Assembly: GCF_015706575.1 (NCBI RefSeq)
Contig: NW_024037065.1
Coordinates: 2,666,001 to 2,730,000, forward strand
DNA from: Patiria miniata
Taxonomy: Eukaryota > Echinodermata > Asteroidea > Valvatida > Asterinidae
Direction of reading: 5' to 3'
DNA length: 64,000 bases
Both the position numbers and the translations under genes were made by a program. Shown here one piece after another: positions 10,061 through 21,377 of the stretch. The notes under the pieces were generated by a model. That model had not been told where the DNA came from and made no database searches. It worked only from the letters and a program-made list of their open reading frames with translations. The stretch's first letter is position 1, and every line of letters starts with the position of its first letter.

Positions 10061-11431
10061 ATTTCAAAGTAAGGTCAGGCAGTAATGTGATCAAACGACT
10101 ATTATTATTAATGGATAAGATATAACTACCATATCAGATGATATTTGACATGTATTATGAGCCCAGTTACCGAAAAAGAGGAATTTTCCATGGTCGCATC
10201 ACTTCCAGGGCACGACAATATTTGAGACACAGGACATGCAAAACGCATAGCGACGAGGGTTTCCTTGTTTTGTTGATGTTTGGCGGAGTAATATCACTTA
10301 CCACACTTGGAACTACTTTGAAAAATGATCGTTTTTGCTTCTAATTACATTCTAAGAGGAAAAATTATTGGGGAAACAGTTAAAATACGCTTTTAATTAA
10401 GTGTATGAAATGATGACGTCATCACTTAAGCTTAAAACAAAAGATGCTGAACCAACTTTTTGACGGACTATATCTTGTATAAGGCAGGTCAACATCATTA
10501 TGAAAGGGATGAAAAGCGGAGGGATACGAGGTCAAAAGTCACATCCAAGCCCGTTTGCAATGTATTATGAAGAATTTTACAACTTATTATCCAAAAGGTT
10601 TCGTTTTTTATGTGTAGTGACGTCACTACTGTTGACAAAATGAAAATAGCCTTTGAAAGTGAATATGATGACCGATCGTCTTGGTTTTTCATTGACAAAA
10701 TCGCCAGAGGATTACAGTTTTCAAGAACAAAGGTCCCGGATGTGCTGACGGTAGCTGAAGTCAGTTATTCATTCATAAAATGCCTTATGCATATTCATGT
10801 TTGCATCATTTGCTCGGCACTCGGCGGAAAGCCCGCCCTCTGTTGGTAACTCTGGGAAATACAAGATTGCCGCAGCGTGTAAGCACCGCGCGACTCGTGA
10901 TGTAAACAATACGTGTGTTTTCAATGTCTTCCCCCAATTAAATTTAAGATTTAAGTGCGCTATGGTTAAGGTTGTCATGAACGACAGCGTGAACACCGTG
11001 CGTACACAATCATGAACCCAAAACATGGAATGAACTGGTCCAACGACCCACGCGAACCTACAGCATCATGGCTGGCTAACAACAATTTATGCGGTTTTCA
11101 ACAAATCAAAACTTTAATGACACAGATTGAGCTACAGGGTATTACCTTTAGAATGGTACCTCTATTGTGTAAAAATTCAAGAGAAAAGGGAGTCAAAACT
11201 TACGTGTAGTTAGGCGTATGTTTGCGTTGCTCATGGGCATGGTCCATCCGTCGTCGATCTGTAGCATAGTTTTGTGCACAACTATTAACGAATCATAAGC
11301 AGCGTTTCAAGTTCTATCAGTAAATAGACAAGGGGAAATATGGACCAATAGCATCAAGCTATACATAGCCATTTAGCTGGTATTTTACCCCCTCTGTCGT
11401 TTGTTGAACGAAGACTGTGCAGCGCGGAATG
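10061..11431. other. non-coding, no gene recognised
   Basis: Short frames in all phases, none with a domain, splice context or conservation within the window. I see no element boundary. Confidence 0.4.
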
Positions 11432-11817
11432 CGTAATTTTTATTCCTAGGGGGGTTAGGGGCAATGTCATGAATAACTCATGTTTATCCATGAGAACGGA
11501 CAATGACATCAACAGCATTGTTGTTAGTTACTCAACTAGTTACAATACGTTAAAGCATTTTAAAGAACGGTTGTCGTCGAGCTACCTCTCAGTAGCCTAG
11601 TGGATAGCGAGATGAGCTATGGATACAAAGATCCCTGGTTCGAATCCACGTCGTCACTGTTCATTTTCATCAGCTATTTTTCTTCTCCAAATTTATCACT
11701 GAGATAATTTTAAATTAAGGGGAAAATAGAACGAGAACCTAAGTCTTGCAATGATTCAAAGGAAAAACTGAATTATTCATGACATTGCCCCTAACTCTCC
11801 TAGGAAAAAAATTACGC
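11432..11817. mobile_element. TIR element (MITE) containing a tRNA-like head
   Basis: About 40-bp terminal inverted repeats: left CCTAGGGGGGTTAGGGGCAA followed by TGTCATGAATAA, right TTATTCATGACA then TTGCCCCTAACTCTCCTAGG. The ends read TGCGTAATTTTTATT and AAAAAATTACGCGC. Between the arms is a tRNA-like sequence (11590-11660). The right part (from 11688) is included in the 1,011-bp direct repeat, so half of this element is duplicated at 14646. Confidence 0.65.
11590..11660 (+). repeat. tRNA-like SINE head (A box and B box)
   Basis: TAGCCTAGTGGATAGCG fits a pol III A box and CTGGTTCGAATCCACG fits a B box, about 35 bp apart. The arms do not form a full cloverleaf acceptor that I can confirm, so I call it tRNA-derived and not a tRNA gene. 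It sits between the arms of a TIR element, which suggests a SINE nested in, or captured by, a MITE. Confidence 0.55.
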
Positions 11818-12698
11818 GCGGCTTATTGGAGTTATGGTGTTTGAAAGATTGCGGCGAGCCACAAACGTCGGGTTTTGGACGGCGTTCTCAACACAACTTC
11901 TGAGAAAATTGAGTTTCATTTAAACCAAATGACAGAGTTTATTATCGTTTACACAAACTGAAATTTCCACAGACAAAAGTTTGATATCTATTTGTTAGTT
12001 TGCCACTTGAACGAAAAAAATGCGAGTTCGGGTTTTTGAGTTGTGTGACAAAATATCCCATTTTCCAACATAATTTGCATTTTTTTATCAACATTTAGAG
12101 CGCTGCGCTGGTTTAAACGTAAGCTTGACGGGAAGAATTCATATGATTATTTCTTTTTGTTTTGTTTTACATGCTTTATATATTTATTAGTCCCGTATGA
12201 ATTCTTTTCCCTTACAGTCGCATACGTTTATACCATTACATTAACTTGTTTTTCTCTCTCTCTTATTGAATTTGTTTGTCCTTGTGTTCAGTTTCAATAA
12301 TTTAGATGTAGCTGGAGACGATTGTTTTTCTGTTTTTTACATGAATTCCAGGAGTCTCTGTAGACATTTCCACGACATTCAAGATTACCTGTCCACTCTG
12401 ACTCGTTCCTTTTCCATGTATGGATTTACAGAGACATGGTTCAGGGAATCTCCTCCTCCATACATTACAATGCCTGATTACAAACTTGTGCATTCATCTC
12501 GCTCAAATAAGATTGGAGGGGGAGCGGCCATGTTCATTCATTGATTCCATATTCGAGATGATCTTATGCCACCTTCTGATGACTATGAGTGTGTGTTTAT
12601 CGAAATTGAACGCAACTGTGCCCGTAATTTGATTGTTGATAATGTCTACAGAGCTCCTGGAACCAACCTCGATAACTTCCAACGATCTTTAGATTCTT
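11688..12698. repeat. left copy of 1,011-bp direct repeat flanking an L1/Tx1-like insertion
   Basis: This stretch is repeated at 14646-15656 with a constant offset of 2,958 bp and no indels. I noticed only isolated substitutions, for example TTTTTGAG versus TGTTTGAG and CGCTCAAA versus CGATCAAA. The left copy ends where the T-run of a minus-strand retroposon begins, and the right copy starts where its truncated 5' end stops. It contains the 5' part of a CR1-type element. Confidence 0.9.
12266..12698 (+). pseudogene. CR1-type endonuclease N terminus, truncated duplicate
   Basis: Identical in protein to the start of the full element at 15224. It reads FSVFYMNSRSL, then GFTETWF and a GGGAAMFI block, the N-terminal motifs of an APE-type endonuclease of CR1/Jockey-group non-LTR retrotransposons (NxRSL, ETWL, GGGVA). 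It has a TGA after MFIH and is then cut by the L1/Tx1-like insertion at 12699. This is a duplicated fragment with no promoter evidence of its own. Confidence 0.75.
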
Positions 12699-12828
12699 TT
12701 TTTTTTTTTTTTTTTTATCCCGGGGATATCATTTTATTGCTCTTAAATCAGCTCTAATCCATTGACAAAATAAATACAGTACTGGCTAAGGATACAGATC
12801 TAATCAATGACAACTTAAACAAAAGGGA

Positions 12829-13512
12829 TTACTCTTGACACAATACAGAATAATTTGCCCATTTTGAACAAAATTTTTGTACAACTCCATTTACAACAGA
12901 CATATATTTTTCACAGATATAATACCTCCTGAGATCTTTTTTAAAAGCTACAAAAGATGGACGTTTGTCACTCATTTTCATTTTGTAAATGTGGAATCGA
13001 CAAATTAAAAAAATAAGATTGAGACATTTGAATCTACTATCAATAATACCAAACAAAAGAAGCTCATTGGCTACCACGAGACTAATATTAGTCTTGTCCT
13101 TGATCCAGTCTGTAATTAAATTCCAGAAGGAAGTGACATGACGGCAATTACAAAAGAGGTGAATAAGGGTTTCTTCTTCGTCTTTACAGAAAGTACAAAC
13201 ATTGGAACCTAACTTGTTAACTTTAAATAAAAACGAATTAGTGCCCAATATTCTGTGGATTAAACGGTACTGAAACCATTTAAGCTTCGAATCAACCGTA
13301 CAATTAAAGGGTACATTAAATACCTGAGACCATTTACCAAAGTCGTAATTGATTTGTAGTTTCCCTTCCCATTTGTCCACAAACCTTCTAACGACTTTTT
13401 TAGATGAGATAAAAATATCATACAATCTGCGAGAACCCTTTTTATCGCTTAAAAGAACGTGAAAATTGAAGGGAACAAATGGAAACGGAACGTTTATATT
13501 ATTCACCAACAA
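12829..13512 (-). pseudogene. L1/Tx1-like ORF2, C-terminal zinc-finger region
   Basis: This 227-residue frame contains KWFQYRLIHRILGTNSFLFK and a CTFCKDEEETLIHLFCNC motif (C-x2-C-x7-H-x4-C pattern), the zf-RVT domain at the C terminus of L1/Tx1-group ORF2 proteins. The RT part lies upstream (13537-14640) in another frame, so a frameshift separates them at about 13512-13537. The stop is close to the poly(A) tail, as expected for the 3' end of ORF2. Confidence 0.75.
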
Positions 13513-13536
13513 ATTATTAAAAACGACCTTAATTGC

Positions 13537-14640
13537 TCAGACTACTGCACCATACTCAATAAAATTTGACCGAACATTGAACTTGGCCCTGAAGTCAGCC
13601 AATGATAGAAAACAACCATTGTCGTCTAAAAGATCACATATAAAGTGAATTCCAGCTGACGACCAGTGCTCATAATGGATGCACTTATTACCGACCTTTA
13701 TCAGGTTATTGTACCACAGCGTGGTTTTTAAAACGTCACTATGAGTGGAGGGTTTGTGAATCAGAGTAAATTTCTGCCAAGAGTTCAGTACATCAACCCA
13801 AAATTGATTACTACGAAACAAAGCATTACGAGCAAAGAGTAAATCGATTGAGCCTCCTTCTATATGCAATAACCGGTCATGAATACCAAGTATTTTACGA
13901 CACAGGTATGCCCAACCAGAATTATCTGCAACAATCAATCGACGCAGCCAAGTGATTTTAAGAGAGTCCATGTTTGCCCTAACGTCAACCATTCGTAAAC
14001 CGCCCAACTTATAATCTTGAGTCATCTGGTTTCTGGATACTCGATCATTACCTTTCCAAATAAAGTTAAAGAACATAACATTAAGATCGTTAACAATATT
14101 GCAAGGGGGGTTAGGTAAAGTACGAATAAAATATGTAAGTTTTGACATTAGGAGTGATTTCACCACAGTCACTCTTCCCAAATCCGTGAGGTTCCTTTTA
14201 GACCACTGTGCAATAAGTTTTCTAAGTGATAAAATAACATTACTATAGTTAATCAAAATCATGGACTCCAGATCAGTCGAAAAAGTAATACCTAACACTT
14301 TGAAGGTATCGCGAGGCGGTATCCAATTATCATTGATATCATCACATAGTTTATCAGTGCAATCCTTCTTAGAACCTATCCAGACTGCTGTGGTCTTGTC
14401 AACATTAACTCGCAGCCCAGACATGTTGGCAAATCGGTTAAGAATAGCAAAAGCATTATACATGGACCTCTCTGTGCCATTTAAAAATAACACTGTGTCA
14501 TCAGCAAATTGGGATATTCGGAATTCAATATCGCCTACATGAATGCCCTGAACATTCTGGTCATTACATAACATCATAGACAAAACCTCAACACATATAA
14601 GAAACAAATACGGACTTAGGCCATCACCTTGCCTACAGCC
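13537..14640 (-). pseudogene. L1/Tx1-like reverse transcriptase (partial)
   Basis: It begins within the RGCRQGDGLSPYLF motif. The catalytic box reads ISQFADDTVLFLNG, followed by the NKT/GSKK-type thumb region (VNVDKTTAVWIGSKK) and a KVLGITFSTD block. The order is that of L1/Tx1-clade RTs. The fingers and endonuclease are missing through 5' truncation. The frame is open for over 350 residues, so the copy is fairly young, but it lacks its N terminus and cannot be autonomous. Confidence 0.8.
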
Positions 14641-14645
14641 TCGCT

Positions 14646-15656
14646 CAAATTTATCACTGAGATAATTTTAAATTAAGGGGAAAATAGAACGAGAACCTAA
14701 GTCTTGCAATGATTCAAAGGAAAAACTGAATTATTCATGACATTGCCCCTAACTCTCCTAGGAAAAAAATTACGCGCGGCTTATTGGAGTTATGGTGTTT
14801 GAAAGATTGCGGCGAGCCACAAACGTCGGGTTTTGGACGGCGTTCTCAACACAACTTCTGAGAAAATTGAGTTTCATTTAAACCAAATGACAGAGTTTAT
14901 TATCGTTTACACAAACTGAAATTTCCACAGACAAAAGTTTGATATCTATTTGTTAGTTTGCCACTTGAACGAAAAAAATGCGAGTTCGGGTGTTTGAGTT
15001 GTGTGACAAAATATCCCATTTTCCAACATAATTTGCATTTTTTTATCAACATTTAGAGCGCTGCGCTGGTTTAAACGTAAGCTTGACGGGAAGAATTCAT
15101 ATGATTATTTCTTTTTGTTTTGTTTTACATGCTTTATATATTTATTAGTCCCGTATGAATTCTTTTCCCTTACAGTCGCATACGTTTATACCATTACATT
15201 AACTTGTTTTTCTCTCTCTCTTATTGAATTTGTTTGTCCTTGTGTTCAGTTTCAATAATTTAGATGTAGCTGGAGACGATTGTTTTTCTGTTTTTTACAT
15301 GAATTCCAGGAGTCTCTGTAGACATTTCCACGACATTCAAGATTACCTGTCCACTCTGACTCGTTCCTTTTCCATGTATGGATTTACAGAGACATGGTTC
15401 AGGGAATCTCCTCCTCCATACATTACAATGCCTGATTACAAACTTGTGCATTCATCTCGATCAAATAAGATTGGAGGGGGAGCGGCCATGTTCATTCATT
15501 GATTCCATATTCGAGATGATCTTATGCCACCTTCTGATGACTATGAGTGTGTGTTTATCGAAATTGAACGCAACTGTGCCCGTAATTTGATTGTTGATAA
15601 TGTCTACAGAGCTCCTGGAACCAACCTCGATAACTTCCAACGATCTTTAGATTCTT
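14646..15656. repeat. right copy of 1,011-bp direct repeat
   Basis: Partner of 11688-12698 at a constant 2,958-bp offset. It begins abruptly inside the right half of the TIR element (AAATTTATCACTGAG). After 15656 the CR1-type element continues, whereas the left copy stops there. Confidence 0.9.
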
Positions 15657-16230
15657 GTCTTAATTCCATTCTTCGGAGAGGAAACTGTGCTACGTGATGG
15701 GAGATTTCAATCTGGATCTCCTGAGATACTCAGAGCATCTGCCCACAGACGACTTTGTAAATACATTTCTGCCTTATGGTTTTTGCTTCTTGATTGATCG
15801 ACCTACTCGTATAACCCCTTATAGCTCCACCCTCATTGACACGATACTAACAAACAGCGATCAAAGTGATATTATTGCAGGTATACTCAGCGCAAACATC
15901 TCTGATCATTTACCTTTGTTTCAAATTACTCCTTGCTTTTCTTTCGATTCCCACTCTGTATCCATGACCCACACCACTAGAGATATCAATAATAGCAATT
16001 TTTGCTCTTTTACTGCAGGTATCGCGTCCATGGACTGGACAGAGGTTTTTCAGTGCCAACGGGCTGATTTGGCCTGTGATATTTTCATGAATCATTTTCT
16101 CGATTCATATACTTATCATTTTCCATTTATAGCCAAAAGGAAAGGTGATAAAAAGACCAAGTCACCTTGGATCACCAATGCCGTCATCAATTCCTGCAAC
16201 CACAAAAAAGGTTGTACAGGCGATTCTTAA
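15224..16230 (+). pseudogene. CR1/Jockey-group non-LTR retrotransposon endonuclease
   Basis: APE-type endonuclease region. The N terminus (15224-15502) has the NSRSL and TETWF motifs and ends at TGA. A second frame from 15694 has MMGDFNLDLL (GDFN motif), then STLIDTILTN and ANISDHLPLF (SDH catalytic His motif). Between them lies frame-shifted sequence encoding an ECVFIEIE-like block and NLIVDNVYRAPGTN. The parts in order make a complete endonuclease with at least two disruptions. The RT follows at 16386. The 5' untranslated region runs back into the direct repeat. Confidence 0.8.
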
Positions 16231-16385
16231 GGAATCCATCAACGACCAATAAACGTCTTTACAAGAATTATCGTAATCGCAAAACAGCCATTATTCGTCT
16301 CGCAAAAAGACAAAATATTACGCCAGCAAGTTTGATCAGTGCGAATATGATATTAAAAGCACCTGGCGAGAGATAAATAAAATCC

Positions 16386-17705
16386 TTGGTAAAGGCAGGT
16401 CTTCCGGAGAAATGTTCAGATGGACAACAGGTGTTCTCCAATCCCGCTGACATTGCCAACTCATTTAATTCCTACTTTGCTAATATTAGCACTACACTTG
16501 CTAACAAAATTCCACCCACTAATTCAAAATTCAATGATTATCTTCACGAACCTAACTCCTCTTCTTTTTTTCCTAGCCCGACCACTTCGGCTGAAATCGT
16601 TGAAATCAGCAAATCACTCAGGAGTGACACCAGCTGCGGGTTTGATGACATTCGTTCCTCTATTGTTAAGTCGGTCATTACGTATATATCTGAACCTCTT
16701 GCTCACATATTCAATCTGTCTCTATCCTCCGATTCCGTCCCTGCGAACCTGAAGATTGCCAAAGTTACACTTGTGTACACATCTGGCAATTCTGAGGACA
16801 TTCATCACTATCGTCCTATTTCTGTTTTACCGTCCTTCTCTAAAATTCGTAAGCGAATTGTTTTTAATCGTTTGGCGAAATTTATGTCTTACTTCAACAT
16901 TCTTTTTAATCAGCAATTCGGCTTCCGCCCACAACATTCAACGGACATGGCTCTGATTCATCTTACTGCCATTATTTCTAGTTCTTTATCTAAAAAACTT
17001 TCACCCGCAGGTATCTTCATCGACCTTTCTAAGGCATTTGACACAATCGATCACGGCATTCTTCTTTCCAAACTCAAATACTATGGAATTAAAGGACATA
17101 CTCTTGACTGGTTTGAGAGCTACCTGACAGGCAGACAGCAATTTACTGTGGTCCATAAAACATCTTCAAGCCGAAGCAACATTGCGCATGTAGTACATCA
17201 AGGGTCCATAATTGGCCCCCTTCTATTCCTGCTGTATATCAATGATCTGAATAATTCTTCTTCTTTACTTTCTTTTCTGTTGTTCGCAGACGACACCACT
17301 TTTATCTATTCTAATCCTAATTTTGGATCTCTAATACATATTCTCAATGCAGAACTTATCAAGGTGTTTTCGTGGTTTAAAGCCAACAAACTGTCTCTGA
17401 ATACAAGCAAAAGAACATGTTTGTTATTTCATAAAGCCAGTTCTTCTCCCGATTCTTTTCCATCTATTTACATCGATGGTACGCAAATATCGGTCGCTCA
17501 CAGTACCAAATTCTTAGGCGTTGTGATTAATGCTCACCTTACCTGGAGTGACCACAATTCCTCAATTACCAAAATCGTTTCCCGCAATACAGGTGTTCTT
17601 TCCAAGCTTCGCACCTTTCTTCCATCAACGACTCCTTTCACTATTTACAATACACTCATTCTTCCGTACCTTAATTACTGTAATATTGTGTGGGTACGAT
17701 CCAGT
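16386..17705 (+). pseudogene. CR1/Jockey-group reverse transcriptase
   Basis: About 440 residues open. RT motifs in order are YRPISVLPSFSKI, NQQFGFRPQHSTD, AGIFIDLSKAFDTIDH (motif A), VHQGSIIGPLLFLLYINDL (motif B, usually QGSxLGP), LLFADDTTFI (catalytic FADD), and LNTSKRTCLLFH. The thumb continues to LILPYLNYCNIVW, where the frame is broken by the TIR element at about 17709. The C terminus resumes at about 18211. The spacing is that of CR1/L2/Rex1-type elements. I cannot fix the clade further by eye. Confidence 0.85.
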
Positions 17706-17708
17706 ACT

Positions 17709-18220
17709 AAGGGACCTTGACCATTCAGCCCTGGCATGAAAAGGGCCCCCCGGTAAGCTCGTCCCCTCCCAAGAAGTCCTTTCGTACCGTCCCAGCTACC
17801 GGCCCAGGAGCTGGTCCGGTTGCTAATCAGGAATTCCTCTATCCTGGTGTCTATTGTTTGCAAGTACTGACACCTGTAATATATCCCAGAAGAAACCTGC
17901 TTGTGGTTATCATCTCTCAGCTCGAAACAATAGAGCACTTCCGTTGGCACAGATCAAAACCCCTGCCACGCGGTTTCGCGCACAATGGGACCGTAAATTA
18001 AAAAGGCGTTTGGAAGGATTTTATCTTTAATCCGGTAAATCTGCTATTCTTCTGCTCTGGACGTTCTCTGAAGGGCAATAAATTGATGCGCCTGACTGAC
18101 TTCAAAACTTCTGGTCAGACAGGACCATGTACCGGACGAGACTGGGCTGAAGACCGAACTGGCTCTGGACTGGACGAGGTACCGGGGGGGCCTTTTCATA
18201 CCAGGGCTGAATGGTCACGG
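17709..18220. mobile_element. ~510-bp TIR element inserted in the CR1-type RT
   Basis: Terminal inverted repeats of about 45 bp: left begins AGGGACCTTGACCATTCAGC, and the reverse complement of the right end begins AGGGACCGTGACCATTCAGC. Both continue CCTGG, then ATGAAAAGG and a C/G run. The RT reading is interrupted at 17700 and resumes at about 18222. There is no coding capacity. I could not settle the target duplication, so the superfamily is unknown. Confidence 0.75.
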
Positions 18221-18632
18221 TCCCTAACCAACTCCACTCCCTTGTTGTCATGCAAAAGTGGGCAATCAGACTCTGCCTCCTCTCACAATCACGAGATCAT
18301 ACTGCACCTCTCTTTGGAAAACTTTACACACTAACGCTCACGGATATTAACAAACTTCAAACAGGAATTTTCATGTTTAAGTGCACTAACAGAATTTTAC
18401 CTCAAGTTTTTCAACCCTTTTCACTTCTGTGCATGACATTCATGAATATAACACACGTTCCAGAAATAATCTCCATGTCCCATTCTCTCGCACAACTTTC
18501 TACATGAACCCTCTTCGTTTCCATGGCCCTCGTCTTTGGAACAGCTTAGATACAGCCTTGAGAACAAAGTCTCCTGCGGGCGGATTCAAATCAGGGCACA
18601 AAGAATATCTCATCTCCCGCCACGTATCATAG
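18211..18632 (+). pseudogene. CR1-type retrotransposon C-terminal domain
   Basis: Continuation of the RT protein after the TIR insertion. It reads VMQKWAIRLC, then KLQTGIFMFKCTNRILP, a frame change near 18420, then HEYNTRSRNNLHVPFSRT and HGPRLWNSL. These are the conserved C-terminal blocks of this retrotransposon group (YNTRN...; GPxLWNSL). It ends at a TAG near 18630. At least one frameshift is present. Confidence 0.7.
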
Positions 18633-18686
18633 TCTCCCTCCTACATACAATTATTTCTTTTCTTCTTCTATTATACTACTTATATC

Positions 18687-19374
18687 CGTCGCTTTGCTCA
18701 CGAAGTGACAAAAACCTCAAAATTTGACAAAAATTTTCGACCACTTTGCGGTAACAGAATTCGGAAGTTTTTGCATTGTCCGATAGGGTATGATTTGCTC
18801 TTTGTTATTTCATAATTGTTTGTTAGAAATAGTTAGTAATTAAACAGTAATACATTATTAAAACTTTTTTGCACTTCGTGAGAACATCAATATTTTGGGT
18901 ACCATATTTTGCCAATTAGTTTGTACACAGTTTTTGTCACTTCGTGGGATCATAAATCGCGGAGGCTTTACTTATTTTGTACTTTTTTCGACGCAACAAA
19001 CTTGTTAATTTTGCGCGTCACGACAGTTGAGCGAGGGCGCGTGTGTTCTTTTTCAACATCGTTCGCGCGCGCGTGTATGCTCCCATCCTGCCGCGTGTAA
19101 ACCAATGTATAATTCCTCCGGCTCGCTCACGAGGTAAATTTTTGTCACTTCGTGAGAGCACTTTACACTTTTTTACATTTCGTAAAAATGAAAATTTCCG
19201 ATTTCAGGCTTTTTGTCAATTGTTTGGTTACAATAATTAAGAAAGCAAACAAGATTTTGCCTTGAAACTTGGTCAAATTGTTCCTTGAGACAACTTTAAT
19301 AAAATGGCCAGTAAAACTCAAAATCAAATAATTATCGATTTTCGAGGTTTTTGTCACTTCGTGAGCAAAGCGAT
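18687..19374. mobile_element. non-autonomous TIR element, family A (CACGAAG class)
   Basis: The left end CGTCGCTTTGCTCACGAAG is mirrored by CTTCGTGAGCAAAGCGA at 19357-19373, and the arms extend into TGACAAAAACCTC. The subterminal motif TTTTTGTCACTTCGTGAG recurs inside at about 18866 (shorter), 18937 and 19141. It is about 688 bp with no coding capacity. It lies in the 3' flank of the CR1-type element. It shares the CGTC-N8-CACGAAG end pattern with the elements at 26577 and 56036. Confidence 0.75.
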
Positions 19375-19937
19375 TATTAATAATTACTTTCTGTGCAATA
19401 ATTACTTTCTGTGATACGCTCGTTATTCTTTTAGGTATATAGTTTTCATGTCTATTTTTTTGGTTTACTGGCATGTTTATATGTTCACTATTGCTTGAAT
19501 GTCTCTTAACAGTTTACTTTCTTTGTGTAATTCTTTTTTTTGCCATTCGTAAGAACATTTTGATTTAGCTGCCTACTTGTTTGTTCTTTTTGTTTTGTGA
19601 TCAATTCGTTTTTGTTCACTTTCTTGTATTAACCTGAACGTTTGTGTATAGACTTGATTTTGACTGCATGCAATTGCACGTAAATTTGATTATGGTATTA
19701 TCGTTTTTGTTGCATCCATATATAATTATATCAAGTATGTTTTAATCCCATATGTATTATATTTGCGTTTGTCCGATTTTTTGTATGTCTCTGTATTTGT
19801 CAAGTTGTCATTTCGGTTTTGTTTTGTCAAGGCATAGCCATATAAGCCCCCGGCTTCGGAAGATGCCCCCATAATTGTCTTTTTTTTATGGTCCTTTCTT
19901 GGTTAGATATTTCCATGATATTAGATATTTAAATGAA
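19375..19937. other. T-rich non-coding, no gene recognised
   Basis: A near-tandem pair of AATAATTACTTTCTGTG words at 19379-19412 adjoins the element end. Otherwise this is T-rich sequence, possibly 3' untranslated sequence of the CR1-type element. Confidence 0.35.
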
Positions 19938-20006
19938 GGTGGGGTGGGGTGGGGTGGGGTGGGGTGGGGTGGGATGGGGTGGGGTGGGGTGGGGTGGGGT
20001 GGGGTT
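19938..20006. repeat. (GGGGT)n microsatellite
   Basis: About 13 tandem GGGGT units with one GGGAT variant. Confidence 0.95.
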
Positions 20007-20254
20007 GTGTTGATTGTGTCTCGTTTTAGTTAAACATCCTTTTAAACAAGGAAACTTTTGTAAGGTAAAGTTATTGTAGCGGGACGGCAAAAGGAGGCCG
20101 GCCCTCTATTTAAAGAGGACGAGTGTTCTAACAAAATATACAATTATGATGATGATGTGACGACTGTGATTTCCTAACTACAATACATTTATTCTTAAAA
20201 CAATTCAAGTATTCAAAGCCCTATGTACAATAATAGATTAAGTATGACACATAC

Positions 20255-20400
20255 AATGTGTGTGTGTGTGGGGGTGGGTGAGCTTGTCTTACATACGCAG
20301 TGTGGACTTCCGAACAAAAGACGTCCACATAATGTAGGTAGCAGCGACGAAGTGTGGACTTGCCCACGTCCACACAGTGTTTCCCCATTTCTGGAAAACA
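20255..20400. repeat. GT-rich tract with local inverted repeats
   Basis: A short GT run (about 20258-20271) is followed by alternating inverted words AGTGTGGACTT / ACGTCCACA around 20299-20380. A (GT)n tract follows at about 20587-20611. It is non-coding. Confidence 0.5.
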
Positions 20401-20611
20401 GGTTTAGAGGCATTTTGGGGTTAGGTTTATCTGTAGCAGAATGAAGAGAAACACTAAAGGGAATCATTGAAAAAAAATTGGGTTGTAAGAGTTTTCACAG
20501 TTTGAGAAAAATGAGTTTTTCCACTGGTGTTCCTTAACTACACGAAAAGAAAGGAAAGTCCACACAAGGTATGTGAAACAAGTCTGGGTGTGTGTGTGTG
20601 TGTGTGTGTGG

Positions 20612-21377
20612 GTGTGCTCTTGCATGACACCCCTTTCGAGGACAAGAACTTGAAAAGCCACCCATCATCCGAGGTCAAATGTTACCTCCGAGGACAGAAA
20701 CAAATGTCCTCGAACGGAAGTTGCGCGCATCCCGGACAGAAACCTCGCGCGAAGGCTCTCCGTCAAATTCCATCCCGTCCTCAGTCGTTGTACATCTTGC
20801 GAAAATGTGTGAATCACCTAACACATCTACTCTCAGTAAAGAATTGGGTCATGAAAAGCGCCCTCTGACGGTGTGTTAATGCTGCAAACACCGTTAGTCG
20901 GCAGCCGTGGACTGGACTTCAACGGCGCGTGCACTTTGTGGTTTGTTTGTACACATGAAGACAGGGCACCCGACGAAAAGGCGCTGGTCGATTTTTCGCG
21001 CGGCATGATGTCACGAGGTCTTTGATGAGCGCGCCCTGTTCTATGAGTAAAACGGTCAACGTACGTACGTAGGGCCTGTGCTCGCGCGCGAGGGTCCGGG
21101 TCCGGTCGATATATCCAATGCAGCTCCCTCGAACGACGGCGACGTGACGAGTGCGTATACTTTGCAAAATCATCACCAGTCGGACGATCGCGAGAATTTT
21201 CGCAGCTAGCTAGGTAGGTCTTTTTTAAAAATAAATTGTAGAAATTAGAAAAAAGTATTACCTTATTAATGCTTGCTATTTAACCTCTGTGAACATTGTT
21301 GGCTTCATGAAATTTAATCCGAAAATCAAAACCGATGGCGTCCGGAAATTGGGCACTCCCCATAGGCCTAAAGAAAG
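20612..21377. other. non-coding, CpG-rich, no gene recognised
   Basis: It contains many CG words (for example ACGTACGTACG near 21059 and CGCGCGCGAG near 21083). This composition is compatible with a promoter-associated CpG region upstream of the small-ORF cluster, but I see no decisive promoter element. Confidence 0.35.

Larger units (their letters stand above)
12699..14645 (-). mobile_element. 5'-truncated L1/Tx1-like non-LTR retrotransposon with poly(A)
   Basis: The minus-strand element of 1,947 bp begins inside the reverse transcriptase, just before the RGCRQGDGLSPYLF motif, and ends in a poly(A) tail seen as about 20 T on the plus strand (12697-12717). It is inserted in a CR1-type element. 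It carries the RT palm/thumb and the C-terminal zinc-finger region described below. 5' truncation and an A tail are typical of target-primed reverse transcription. The flanking 1-kb direct repeats are not typical. Confidence 0.85.
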
